In this document: piece by piece, positions 1-6,126 of the stretch
How positions within the stretch are numbered: the first letter of the stretch is position 1
How the letters are laid out: each line of letters starts with the position of its first letter
Source of the DNA: a virus
Direction: 5' to 3' (one strand)
Length of the DNA stretch: 26,281 nucleotides
Virus record (IMG/VR): IMGVR_UViG_3300046750_000237
Location: 1-26,281 of that record
Made by a program: the position numbers and the translations under genes
Notes under the pieces: generated by a model
Told to the model about the DNA's origin: nothing
Seen by the model: the letters and a program-made list of their open reading frames with translations, nothing else
Database searches by the model: none

Positions 1-378
1 ATATCAAACAAATTAAAAGACCAAGTAGGCGTTGTTATAATTGACGGAATAGCTGACCTTGTTTCAGATGTAAACAACCTTGAAGAATCAAACGCAGTTA
101 TACAAAAATTAATGGAATGGAGCGCAAAATACAAGTGCCACATTATTACAGTTATTCATAGTAATTTTGGAAGCGACAAGCCGACAGGACATTTAGGCTC
201 ATTCCTTGAAAAGAAGTGCGAAAGTCAAATACAATTAGAAGCCAACACAGTAAACAAAGATTGGATAACAGTTAAATGTAAAAGAAGTAGAGGATTTCCT
301 TTTGAAACGTTTAGCTTTGAAGTAAACGAATACGGACTACCTACTGTTGTAGGAGATTTATACGACCCATTAAAATAA
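1..378 (+). CDS. RecA-like P-loop ATPase (RepA/DnaB-type helicase candidate), 3' part
   Basis: The gene enters the window from the left in frame 1, so its start and Walker A motif are not visible; 125 C-terminal codons are present. A hydrophobic strand ending in Asp (VVIIDG, residues 10-15 of the visible part) looks like a Walker B motif. It is followed by a helix and then TVIHSN, which fits a RecA-fold sensor strand, and a TGHLGS loop. This pattern is typical of the AAA_25/RepA-like and DnaB-C ATPases that phages use in replication. The next gene follows after 5 nt, so it is likely in the same transcript as the sigma and nuclease genes. RecA, UvsX-like or KaiC-like ATPases cannot be excluded without the N-terminal half. 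Confidence 0.7.
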   Translation: MSNKLKDQVGVVIIDGIADLVSDVNNLEESNAVIQKLMEWSAKYKCHIITVIHSNFGSDKPTGHLGSFLEKKCESQIQLEANTVNKDWITVKCKRSRGFPFETFSFEVNEYGLPTVVGDLYDPLK

Positions 379-383
379 AAAAA

Positions 384-557
384 ATGACAAACGTAGATGT
401 ACAATTTATTCCAGTAAGAGGTTTGGCAGTAGGCTTATTGCATTACAACCCAAGACAAGAACCCGATATTGACGAAGTGCCCGATGACGAATATTACGAA
501 CAATATACTTTAATGTTTTTCTTGTTTGCTATACACGTTACATTATGGGAGGAATAG
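384..557 (+). CDS. Small acidic protein with hydrophobic C-terminal segment
   Basis: A 57-residue ORF starting at ATG 384, too short for ordinary ORF cut-offs. The N-terminal half is hydrophilic, and residues 27-40 are strongly acidic (EPDIDEVPDDEYYEQ). Residues about 42-55 form one hydrophobic stretch (LMFFLFAIHVTLW), so it is probably a small single-pass membrane protein. It starts 5 nt after the ATPase gene and overlaps the start of the sigma gene by 13 nt, which argues that it is translated. Small proteins of this layout recur in flavobacterial phages, but I know of no function. Confidence 0.6.
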   Translation: MTNVDVQFIPVRGLAVGLLHYNPRQEPDIDEVPDDEYYEQYTLMFFLFAIHVTLWEE

Positions 558-1030
558 AGGCTATATTTAAAAAGCATAATGATTGGGTTGATATTGTTCA
601 AACCTTTGGATGTAATAAAGAAACTGCCGAAGATTTGGTACAAGAAATGTATATTAAGATTCAACTCAAAATAAACAATGGGCTTGATATATCTTTTGGC
701 GATGAAGATATTAATCACATTTACGTTTTTAAAACATTACGGACTTTATTTCTTGACCTTAAAAGAAAGGAAAAAAATATATATTTTGAATCGGATCTGG
801 TTTTAGATGAGGTTGAATCCGATTTTAGTATTGATAATTTTGACGAAGTTTACGACCAAGTAAAAGGGGAACTAAAAAAAATGTACTGGTATGATAGGAA
901 GATATTTGATTTAATTGATAACGGTAAAAGTATTGCTGAACTTTCAAGAGATACAAATATATCTTATTATTCACTTTATAATACATATAGAAAGGTTATA
1001 GAAAAATTAAAACAAAATTTATGGGAGTAG
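545..1030 (+). CDS. Phage-encoded ECF-like RNA polymerase sigma factor
   Basis: A 161-residue protein with the two-domain plan of small sigma-70 family (ECF-like) factors. Residues 27-39 (TAEDLVQEMYIKI) match the conserved core of sigma region 2, which contacts the RNA polymerase beta' clamp helices. Residues about 110-155 look like region 4: a helix (YDRKIFDLIDNGKS) followed by a helix-turn-helix (SIAELSRDTNISYYSL...YRKVI) that would bind the upstream promoter element. The linker is acidic. It overlaps the genes on both sides (13 and 10 nt). It could redirect host polymerase to phage promoters and is the natural candidate for recognising the ACGTTATATANNTA sites in this window; that link is inference. 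A DNA-binding regulator without sigma activity is the alternative. Confidence 0.72.
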   Translation: MGGIEAIFKKHNDWVDIVQTFGCNKETAEDLVQEMYIKIQLKINNGLDISFGDEDINHIYVFKTLRTLFLDLKRKEKNIYFESDLVLDEVESDFSIDNFDEVYDQVKGELKKMYWYDRKIFDLIDNGKSIAELSRDTNISYYSLYNTYRKVIEKLKQNLWE

Positions 1031-1500
1031 ATATTTTAAAGGTAACAAGCGAAAGATATAAAAATTGTTCTTCTGACGGCAATAGATTTGAAGAGTTGTT
1101 TAAGGATAAAGTTTTAAATAAAAAATTAAATTACAGGAAATCAAATCAAAAAGATGATTGGTACAACCATATTGATTGTTATGTAAACGGATACGGTGTT
1201 GATGTAAAAGGTAATAGACACCTAAACACTATTTGGCTCGAATATACAAATGTAAACGGAAATTTAGGCTGGTTAAGAGGAAAAGCTAAATATATATCTA
1301 TGCATATTTTTGAATTAGATTGCTTTTCTATTTATTTAAGAGAAGATTTGTTAAACTATGTAAATGAAAATGTATTTGAAACTACTGAAAATAAAAATGA
1401 TTATTTAAAGTTTTATACTAGGAAGAAATGGGGTAAAAAAGATATGGTAGTAAAAGTAAAATATAACGACATAAAACATTTAGAAATAAGTAAGCTATGA
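1021..1500 (+). CDS. PD-(D/E)XK-like nuclease
   Basis: A 159-residue protein. Residues about 51-64 read NHIDCYVNGYGVDVKG, an Asp then a beta-hairpin then VDVK, which is the classic D-x(n)-[D/E]xK metal site of PD-(D/E)XK nucleases. It is followed by WLEYTNVNGNLGWLRGKAKY, which matches the 'WhE..n..GnxGWhxGkAdyI' pattern common in small phage nucleases of this fold. The likely role is DNA processing during replication, recombination or host DNA breakdown; it could be a Holliday-junction or repair-type nuclease. The start overlaps the sigma gene by 10 nt and the stop overlaps the next ATG (ATGA). Confidence 0.65.
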   Translation: MGVDILKVTSERYKNCSSDGNRFEELFKDKVLNKKLNYRKSNQKDDWYNHIDCYVNGYGVDVKGNRHLNTIWLEYTNVNGNLGWLRGKAKYISMHIFELDCFSIYLREDLLNYVNENVFETTENKNDYLKFYTRKKWGKKDMVVKVKYNDIKHLEISKL

Positions 1501-1634
1501 GATTAGGAGATTTGGTGTATTACTTTACAAAGTACACAGGAATACGTTATGTATGGAAAAAATTGTATCCCGATTGCGGATGCGATGAACGTAGGGAAAA
1601 ATGGAATGAACTTAAAATAAAAAGAAATGGCTAA
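1497..1634 (+). CDS. Conserved small phage protein with CGC motif
   Basis: A 45-residue ORF, overlapping the preceding stop by 4 nt and the next start by 8 nt. It begins MRLGDLVYYFTKYTGIRYVW and then carries PDCGCDERREKW. The 'GD.V...T.YTGI' start plus 'DCGC..R..KWN' end is a pattern I recognise from flavobacterial phage genomes, where it is annotated as hypothetical. The Cys pair could bind metal, but two cysteines alone do not make a zinc finger. The tight overlaps on both sides support translation. Confidence 0.6.
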   Translation: MRLGDLVYYFTKYTGIRYVWKKLYPDCGCDERREKWNELKIKRNG

Positions 1635-1836
1635 ATTTAATCAAACCGATTATAATAATTGGAAAGAGTTTAGAGAATCGAGCAAATCAACAATAGTACA
1701 ATCTGAAAAAGAATTGATTGCAAACCTTTATTCTCAATACTATCACAAACCATATAAAATGCCCTGTACTTGTAATGGTAAGATATGGCAAAAAATGATT
1801 AATGATTTAAACATAATATTCGCAAATGGACTTTAA
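1627..1836 (+). CDS. Conserved hypothetical phage protein
   Basis: A 69-residue hydrophilic protein with predicted helices at both ends and a central KPYKMPCTCNGKIWQKMI segment. A 'pCTC....' loop followed by a helix containing 'W...I.DLN' looks familiar from flavobacterial phages, with no assigned role. The CTC pair might be redox- or metal-active, but nothing else supports that. It overlaps both neighbours by 8-11 nt in the same operon as the nucleases. Confidence 0.5.
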   Translation: MAKFNQTDYNNWKEFRESSKSTIVQSEKELIANLYSQYYHKPYKMPCTCNGKIWQKMINDLNIIFANGL

Positions 1837-2239
1837 AGATGTAAACAAATTAGAGCAAACGGTTGTTTCATTTTTAAACTTTGACGGTTGGGATTTAGAA
1901 TGGTGCGGAGGTGGATTCGACCATTATGACGCTAAAGGCAAAACCCCTAAAGGCGAGGATTGTGTTATTGAAATGAAGTTTCGTAAAAAATACTATAAAG
2001 ATAAAATGCTTGAAAAGTATAAATACGATAAACTTATGGAACTCCCTGACAATGTAGTCAAACTGTATTTTGTGAACGATACAAAAGGAAACTATTTATA
2101 TTGGCTAAACACAATTAAGCTACCTAAAACAAAAGATTTGTATTGTCCCGATACAACCCTTTGGACTAAAAAGAAATTAATGAAGCCAGTTTACTTGTTG
2201 GAAGAAAACCAAGCGACACTTATAAACCTAAACAAATGA
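1826..2239 (+). CDS. Putative PD-(D/E)XK-type nuclease (small)
   Basis: A 137-residue protein. Residues about 31-53 contain FDHYDAKGKTPKG followed by VIEMKFR, so an Asp, a hairpin and then E-x-K. This matches the metal-binding core of PD-(D/E)XK nucleases such as VRR-Nuc and lambda-exonuclease relatives. A basic helix follows (KKYYKDKMLEKYKYDKL), then alternating beta strands (VVKLYFVND, YLYWLN), consistent with the fold. It overlaps the previous ORF by 11 nt and the next by 4 nt (ATGA). It is the second nuclease of this type within 1 kb. A non-catalytic DNA-binding member is the main alternative. Confidence 0.55.
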   Translation: MDFKDVNKLEQTVVSFLNFDGWDLEWCGGGFDHYDAKGKTPKGEDCVIEMKFRKKYYKDKMLEKYKYDKLMELPDNVVKLYFVNDTKGNYLYWLNTIKLPKTKDLYCPDTTLWTKKKLMKPVYLLEENQATLINLNK

Positions 2240-2418
2240 AAACAAAAAAATATACCTTGCGCCAAGAGATGAAGCAAATGCAAGATGTACTTATACAATT
2301 ATTTACAAGGTTAAACGACCAAAGCAAAGTAATTGCTGAAATAAAAAAAGAAGTTGAATCATTAAAACCAATAAAAGATGCCATTACCGAAGCCATTAAA
2401 GACGGAAAAACAAAATGA
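2236..2418 (+). CDS. Small coiled-coil protein
   Basis: A 60-residue, highly charged, Cys-free protein that is helical throughout. Heptad-like hydrophobic spacing runs from about residue 10 to 45 (M..V.I.LF..L...S.V...I...V..L). It probably oligomerises or binds a partner. It starts on the stop of the nuclease gene (ATGA), and its last 41 nt also encode the start of the 2378 mini-ORF in another frame. Function unknown. Confidence 0.5.
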   Translation: MKTKKYTLRQEMKQMQDVLIQLFTRLNDQSKVIAEIKKEVESLKPIKDAITEAIKDGKTK

Positions 2419-2521
2419 GTTTATTCAAAGATGTATGACCGATAATGTTATGGTAAAAGAATACCCTAACAAAAATCAACGTTTAGCAGTTTGCGCTAAT
2501 ATTTACAGGAATGAGCGATAG
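2378..2521 (+). CDS. Mini-protein with phage 'RCM...QR.AVC' motif
   Basis: A 47-residue ORF hidden in overlaps: its first 41 nt lie inside the 2236-2418 coding region (another frame) and its last 11 nt overlap the 2511 gene. It begins MPLPKP and carries FIQRCMTD, then KEYPNKNQRLAVC. I recognise 'F..RCM.d..m..E(F/Y)P...QR.AVC' as a short domain seen alone or fused to phage head and portal-related proteins, with two conserved Cys and no well-established function. The presence of the whole conserved block makes real translation likely despite its size. Confidence 0.72.
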   Translation: MPLPKPLKTEKQNEFIQRCMTDNVMVKEYPNKNQRLAVCANIYRNER

Positions 2522-2789
2522 AAAGAAGATACCAGTTTATTCGGGGGTGTTAAATTATTTCCCCGATGCAATACGAGAAGTTGCTAAATGTTCTTATGTA
2601 GGGCAACAACAACACAATCCTATGCTTCCTTTGGCTTGGGATAGGGCAAAGAGTGGGGATGAGCTAGATGCACTTGCAAGACACTTATTAGAAGCAGGAA
2701 CTATTGATACTGACGGAGTTCGACACTCTGCCAAAGTAGCTTGGAGGGCTTTAGCTAATTTACAAAAGGAAATAGAAAATGCAAAATAA
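2511..2789 (+). CDS. DUF5664 dATP/dGTP diphosphohydrolase-like protein
   Basis: A 92-residue protein matching the DUF5664 pattern: KIPVYSGVLNYFPDAIREVA, then HNP near residue 36, then PLAWDRAKSGDELDALARHL, then DTDGVRHSAKVAWRAL. The His, Asp and Glu residues of the WDR.KS.DE.DAL.RH block and the D.DG.RHS helix would form a MazG-like all-helical metal site. The family is described as dATP/dGTP diphosphohydrolase (MazZ-related) and would remove or redirect a purine deoxynucleotide during phage replication. No PurZ or DatZ partner is visible here, so a link to 2-aminoadenine DNA is open. The start overlaps the mini-ORF by 11 nt. Confidence 0.75.
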   Translation: MSDRKKIPVYSGVLNYFPDAIREVAKCSYVGQQQHNPMLPLAWDRAKSGDELDALARHLLEAGTIDTDGVRHSAKVAWRALANLQKEIENAK

Positions 2790-2790
2790 T

Positions 2791-2868
2791 ATGAAAAGGA
2801 TAACTTGGATAGTAGTCGGAATAGTTACTTTATTAATATGGTATAATATTTATAGTATTTTTTCTTGA
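2791..2868 (+). CDS. Single-pass membrane micro-protein
   Basis: A 25-residue ORF beginning MKRITW, with one hydrophobic stretch (ITWIVVGIVTLLIWY, residues 4-18) after two basic residues, so an inner-membrane peptide is plausible. It begins 1 nt after the DUF5664 stop. Its stop codon overlaps the TTG element of the downstream promoter. Length alone gives little support; the position and composition argue for it. Confidence 0.35.
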   Translation: MKRITWIVVGIVTLLIWYNIYSIFS

Positions 2869-2894
2869 TTTATTCACATAATTGTTTATATTTG
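2865..2894 (+). promoter_or_regulatory. Bacteroidetes-type sigma-A promoter (TTG-N19-TATATTTG)
   Basis: TTG at 2865-2867 and TATATTTG at 2887-2894 are separated by 19 nt, an exact match to the Bacteroidetes -33/-7 consensus (TTG, TAnnTTTG). Transcription would begin around 2900, giving a leader of about 12 nt before ATG 2913. The spacer contains TTATTCACA (2870-2878), a perfect DnaA-box consensus. This promoter would drive the exonuclease-to-methyltransferase block. Confidence 0.8.
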
Positions 2895-2912
2895 TAATTC
2901 AAAACAGAGCAA

Positions 2913-3155
2913 ATGAGAAATTATTCAGAACTACAATACCACGCTGATGTAACTGAATCTTTAGAGATTATTCAGAAGTGGAGAAAGCAAAGCGACAAAG
3001 AAGAACTTATAAAGCTATCAAACGCAATACTAGGAATTTCTGTATATGTTGCTAACTTACAAAACGAACGCAAAGCCTTTGACCGAATAGTAAGCGAATT
3101 AAGAGCGGACAAATGGAGAGCAATTAAACGAGCGCAAAAATTAGAAAAATTATGA
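2913..3155 (+). CDS. Helical hypothetical protein, first gene of replication block
   Basis: An 80-residue, charged, largely helical protein with coiled-coil-like spacing in residues 45-78. It is the first ORF behind the 2865 host-type promoter, with an A-rich leader and no Shine-Dalgarno sequence, as usual in Bacteroidetes. It overlaps the start of the exonuclease by 4 nt (ATGA). I do not recognise the family. Confidence 0.55.
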   Translation: MRNYSELQYHADVTESLEIIQKWRKQSDKEELIKLSNAILGISVYVANLQNERKAFDRIVSELRADKWRAIKRAQKLEKL

Positions 3156-3865
3156 TATTATTAGTAGATGCAGATTCTTTGGTGTTTGCCAGTTGTTACA
3201 GAAAAAGAGAGAACAAAGACGATTATCCTTACTATACTGATTTGGACGATGCCATTGCAAAATTTGATGAGCAGTTTATGAAGATAGTAAATGACCTTGA
3301 AGAAAAATACAACATAGAAAAGGTGCTAACATTTAGCGGTTCAAAGGGAAACTTTAGAAAACTAATCACGCCAGTATATAAAGCCAACAGAAAAAAACAA
3401 GAACTACCTCCATTACTACACGATGTACACGCATACGTTAAAGAGCAATACAAATCTATTTGGGGAATGGGAATAGAAACAGACGACCTTGTTGCTCGTT
3501 ACTGGTATAATTTAAGTAAAGAAATTGGTAGGGATAATGTTATGATAGTATCAATAGACAAAGACTACAAACAGTTCCCTTGTTTAATGTACAACTACCA
3601 TTATAAGCATCAAACGATATTAGACATTTCAGAAGATGAAGCGATGTACAATTTCTATGAACAAATGATTGTAGGCGATACCGCTGATAATGTAAACTAC
3701 TTCAAAGGAAAAGGAAAAAGGTTTGCCGAAAAATACTTTGAGGGTTGCACAACAAAATACCAATACACCAAAAAGCTATACGAATTATTTAGACAAGAAT
3801 ACAAACAAAAGGCACGACAAAAATATACAGAGTGCTATCATTTATTAAAATTAAGGACAGAATGA
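3152..3865 (+). CDS. FEN-like 5'-3' exonuclease (T4 RNase H/Taq exo family)
   Basis: A 237-residue protein with the acidic motifs of the FEN/PIN-like 5' nuclease family in order: VDADS near the N-terminus (D6, D8), the substrate arch region with NFR...YKANRKK (about 69-83), ETDDLVA (D111, D112), SIDKDYKQ (D136, D138) and GDTADNV (D176, D179). These residues would hold two divalent metals. The GDTADN block corresponds to the helix-hairpin-helix entry of the family. The likely role is removal of RNA primers and 5' flaps during phage DNA replication. It is slightly shorter than T4 RNase H, which is normal in flavobacterial phages. It overlaps both neighbouring starts by 4 nt. Confidence 0.85.
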   Translation: MILLVDADSLVFASCYRKRENKDDYPYYTDLDDAIAKFDEQFMKIVNDLEEKYNIEKVLTFSGSKGNFRKLITPVYKANRKKQELPPLLHDVHAYVKEQYKSIWGMGIETDDLVARYWYNLSKEIGRDNVMIVSIDKDYKQFPCLMYNYHYKHQTILDISEDEAMYNFYEQMIVGDTADNVNYFKGKGKRFAEKYFEGCTTKYQYTKKLYELFRQEYKQKARQKYTECYHLLKLRTE

Positions 3866-4368
3866 ATGCAAAACTATTAAGTAGATTAAATTTAGAGGTG
3901 TGGAAAGATATACCAGATTTTGAGGGTATGTATCAAGTAAGCAATCTAGGTAATGTTAGGAGTTTAAAATCTAATAAGTTAAAGGTTTTAAAAAAAAGCA
4001 TAAATAACAATGGGAGATATAGGGTCAGTCTTTGTAAAAACGGTAAGAAATTTTCAAACTGTAAAATAAGCCAATTATCTGCAATGGCTTTTTTAAATCA
4101 TAAACCTTGCGGTCACAAAATAGTGGTAGACCATATAGACAATAATAAAGAAAATGATAAGTTGTACAATTTACAATTAATTTCAAATAGAGAAAATACC
4201 GTAAAAGATACCGTACGTGGTTCATCAAAGTACGTTGGAGTTTCGTGGCACAAAAATATAAAGAAGTGGAGGGCATACATATACATAAAAGGCAAAAATA
4301 AACATTTAGGGTACTTTACAGACGAAAAAGAAGCAGCGCAAGCATATAAAAACGAATTAAAAAAATAA
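3862..4368 (+). CDS. HNH homing endonuclease with NUMOD4 and AP2 domains
   Basis: About 168 residues in three modules. EVWKDIPDFEGMYQVSNLG (N-terminal) is a NUMOD4 DNA-binding motif. HKIVVDHIDNNKENDKLYNL is an HNH core whose DHIDNNK block supplies the metal- and phosphate-binding His and Asp. The C-terminal segment YVGVSWHKNIKKWRAYIYI...LGYF is an AP2-type DNA-binding domain. I chose ATG 3862, which overlaps the exonuclease stop as ATGA; an in-frame ATG at 3832 would add 10 residues inside the exonuclease gene. This is a free-standing homing endonuclease, probably a selfish insertion between two replication genes. Confidence 0.85.
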   Translation: MNAKLLSRLNLEVWKDIPDFEGMYQVSNLGNVRSLKSNKLKVLKKSINNNGRYRVSLCKNGKKFSNCKISQLSAMAFLNHKPCGHKIVVDHIDNNKENDKLYNLQLISNRENTVKDTVRGSSKYVGVSWHKNIKKWRAYIYIKGKNKHLGYFTDEKEAAQAYKNELKK

Positions 4369-4371
4369 ATT

Positions 4372-4911
4372 ATGAATCCACAAGAAGTAGCTGATAAATT
4401 AAAAGAATTAACTGGTTTAAACATATTTAAAAACACAAGACGTAGAGAATATGTAGAAATAAGAGCGGTGTTCTTCCATATATTAAGACATAAACACAGA
4501 TTAACATTAAGAGCGATACAAGATATTTTTGAGCAAAACGGAAAAAAAATCAATCACGCAACAATCGTACATTCATTAAAAGAATACGATATGTATTGCA
4601 AGGCAAATAAAGACCTTGATAAAATCAATGATATGTTTCCTATCAAGTCAATGCCTAAAGTAGAAATCAAAACCGCAGTGCAACAAATATCGATTATAAG
4701 AAAGTTACACAAAGAAATAGACAACCTAACATACCAACTAAAGCGCAAAAGCAACGATATAACGCCACTTCATAAGTTAGTTAGTAAAATACCTAAAGAA
4801 AGACAATCGGAAGCAAAGGAGCGCATTGAATTGATGATTAAGGGTTGGGATTGGAAGTATGAAGATAAATGCGAAATTATAGGGGGGTTTAATTCAGTAG
4901 ATGCGTACTAA
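4372..4911 (+). CDS. DnaA domain IV-like DNA-binding protein
   Basis: A 179-residue protein. Residues about 23-66 (RRREYVEIRAVFFHILRH ... INHATIVHSLKEY) follow the DnaA C-terminal domain pattern: an Arg-rich helix, 'aR.i..yl', then a helix-turn-helix ending '(D/N)H.Tv.h...'. In DnaA this helix reads TTATNCACA boxes. The rest is helical with a coiled-coil stretch (ISIIRKLHKEIDNLTYQL). No AAA+ ATPase domain is present, so it is not an initiator by itself. It may bind origin DNA, recruit host proteins or compete with host DnaA. A perfect box lies in the promoter spacer at 2870. It ends on the A of the next ATG. Confidence 0.65.
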   Translation: MNPQEVADKLKELTGLNIFKNTRRREYVEIRAVFFHILRHKHRLTLRAIQDIFEQNGKKINHATIVHSLKEYDMYCKANKDLDKINDMFPIKSMPKVEIKTAVQQISIIRKLHKEIDNLTYQLKRKSNDITPLHKLVSKIPKERQSEAKERIELMIKGWDWKYEDKCEIIGGFNSVDAY

Positions 4912-5552
4912 TGAAAATATTAAATTTATATGCTTGTTTAGGTGGAAACCGATACAAGTGGAACGAGGTTAAAGAAGATATAGAAGTAACTGCGATTGAA
5001 TGGGATGAAGAACTTGCTAAACTATACCAAGAGCGTTTTCCTAACGATAAAGTAATTGTTGCAGATGCACATCAATACTTATTAGACCATTACAAAGAGT
5101 TTGATTTTATATGGAGTAGCCCACCTTGTCCAACACATTCAAGAGCAAGATTTGCAAGAAGAAATACAACTAAAGCAGCTTACCCAGATTTAAAATTATA
5201 TGAAGAAATAATATTTTTAGAAAAATGGTTTAAAGGTAACTATGTTGTTGAAAATGTTATACCATATTATGAGCCTCTTATCCCAGCAAAGAAAAGAGGC
5301 AGACATCTTTATTGGACTAACTTTAATTTACCAAGTGATTTGAACGCAAGGAAGTCATCAATTATGGAAGGAAAGGATGAAGTTTCAAGATGGTGTAAAT
5401 TTCACGACTATGATTTTAGACAATACAAGGGTAAGCAACGTATAGATAAAATAGCAAGAAACCTTGTAGATTATGAAGCTGGTAAGACAATATTAGAAAC
5501 TGCAATAGGAATAATAAAAAAACAAAACGTAAAACAAACAGAATTATTTTAA
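4911..5552 (+). CDS. C5-cytosine DNA methyltransferase (short phage form)
   Basis: A 213-residue protein with C5-methyltransferase motifs: the SAM-binding loop LNLYACLGGN (motif I, residues 4-13), AIEWDEE (motif II), the catalytic loop SSPPCPTHSRAR with Cys73 in PPC (motif IV), VVENVIPYY (motif VI, E114-N115-V116) and a C-terminal GKTILETAIGII helix like motif X. It is much shorter than host enzymes of about 320-400 residues: the target-recognition region between motifs VIII and IX is reduced to some 40 residues. The catalytic residues are intact, so activity is plausible. Probable role: protection of phage DNA from host restriction. Specificity cannot be read from the sequence. Confidence 0.8.
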   Translation: MKILNLYACLGGNRYKWNEVKEDIEVTAIEWDEELAKLYQERFPNDKVIVADAHQYLLDHYKEFDFIWSSPPCPTHSRARFARRNTTKAAYPDLKLYEEIIFLEKWFKGNYVVENVIPYYEPLIPAKKRGRHLYWTNFNLPSDLNARKSSIMEGKDEVSRWCKFHDYDFRQYKGKQRIDKIARNLVDYEAGKTILETAIGIIKKQNVKQTELF

Positions 5553-5828
5553 ATGATAGTAAGAGAAAACGAAATAAAAGTAATAGATAAAAAAATAGAA
5601 AAGATGAGTAAAGGATTGAAGAAAGGATTTTGGGCGGGGTTATTAGCGTTTGTATTGGCAAAGATAAGCCACTTATTAGTTACACTTGCAATAGGCATTT
5701 GGCTTGTTGTGGCGTTTGGATATACCGAAACAGTTAGAGATGTAGCTACGTTTATAGACAATCCAATAGTAGGAATTATATATCTTATATTTGTAACACG
5801 ATTTATTTACTTTAAGATAACAAAATGA
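5553..5828 (+). CDS. Two-pass membrane protein
   Basis: A 91-residue protein with a charged N-terminal 30 residues (lysine-rich, helical), then a hydrophobic segment at about 30-53 (FWAGLLAFVLAKISHLLVTL onward) and a second at 73-88 (PIVGIIYLIFVTRFIYF). It directly abuts the methyltransferase stop and shares ATGA with the next gene. A membrane role is likely; superinfection exclusion is conceivable, but nothing in the sequence proves it. Confidence 0.5.
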   Translation: MIVRENEIKVIDKKIEKMSKGLKKGFWAGLLAFVLAKISHLLVTLAIGIWLVVAFGYTETVRDVATFIDNPIVGIIYLIFVTRFIYFKITK

Positions 5829-5941
5829 GAAAACTAATTGATAAAATACTTGCAATATCTTTAACAACAATAAGTGCTTCGGTTCTATTGTTTTATATAG
5901 GACTTACAATTTATGGAATCTATGCAATAATATTTAGATAA
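5825..5941 (+). CDS. Single-pass membrane micro-protein
   Basis: A 38-residue ORF between ATGA (5825) and TAATG (5941) junctions. It has a basic N-terminus (MRKLIDK) followed by hydrophobic residues from about 9 to 36, enough for one membrane helix. Perfect coupling to both neighbours supports translation. No family recognised. Confidence 0.45.
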   Translation: MRKLIDKILAISLTTISASVLLFYIGLTIYGIYAIIFR

Positions 5942-6126
5942 TGAAACAAAGAGCAATAAACAAAATAGACGCACTACTTACAATGCGTAGGATAGACCTT
6001 AAACAAGCTGAGAGCGACAAAAAAAACGACATAGGCTTTATAACAGATGAACAACACGATTCACTAATAGAGCATCACAAACAAGAAATAGAAGTACTAG
6101 AATACATTTTAAACAAGATAAGATGA
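5941..6126 (+). CDS. Small helical hypothetical protein
   Basis: A 61-residue, charged, all-helical protein, probably a two-helix coiled coil: residues 1-26, a break at NDIGFITDEQH, then residues 38-60. It overlaps the preceding stop by 1 nt and the methyltransferase start by 4 nt. Small two-helix proteins of this kind are common in flavobacterial phage operons; function unknown. Confidence 0.5.
   Translation: MKQRAINKIDALLTMRRIDLKQAESDKKNDIGFITDEQHDSLIEHHKQEIEVLEYILNKIR

Noticed and set aside
535-547. ACGTTACATTATG at the start of the sigma gene
   Set aside because: The core TATATA is missing and the ATG is 10 rather than 13 nt from the motif start; the bases encode the end of the preceding small ORF.
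1544-1553. ACGTTATGTA, one mismatch from the late motif, inside the 1497-1634 ORF
   Set aside because: It lies fully within a coding sequence (Thr-Gly-Ile-Arg-Tyr-Val region), has no start codon at the right distance and is probably chance.
4113-4553. 146-codon reverse-strand open frame across the HNH and DnaA-like genes
   Set aside because: Antisense to two well-supported genes; composition is Leu/Ser/Phe/Cys-rich as expected for a shadow of AT-rich coding DNA.
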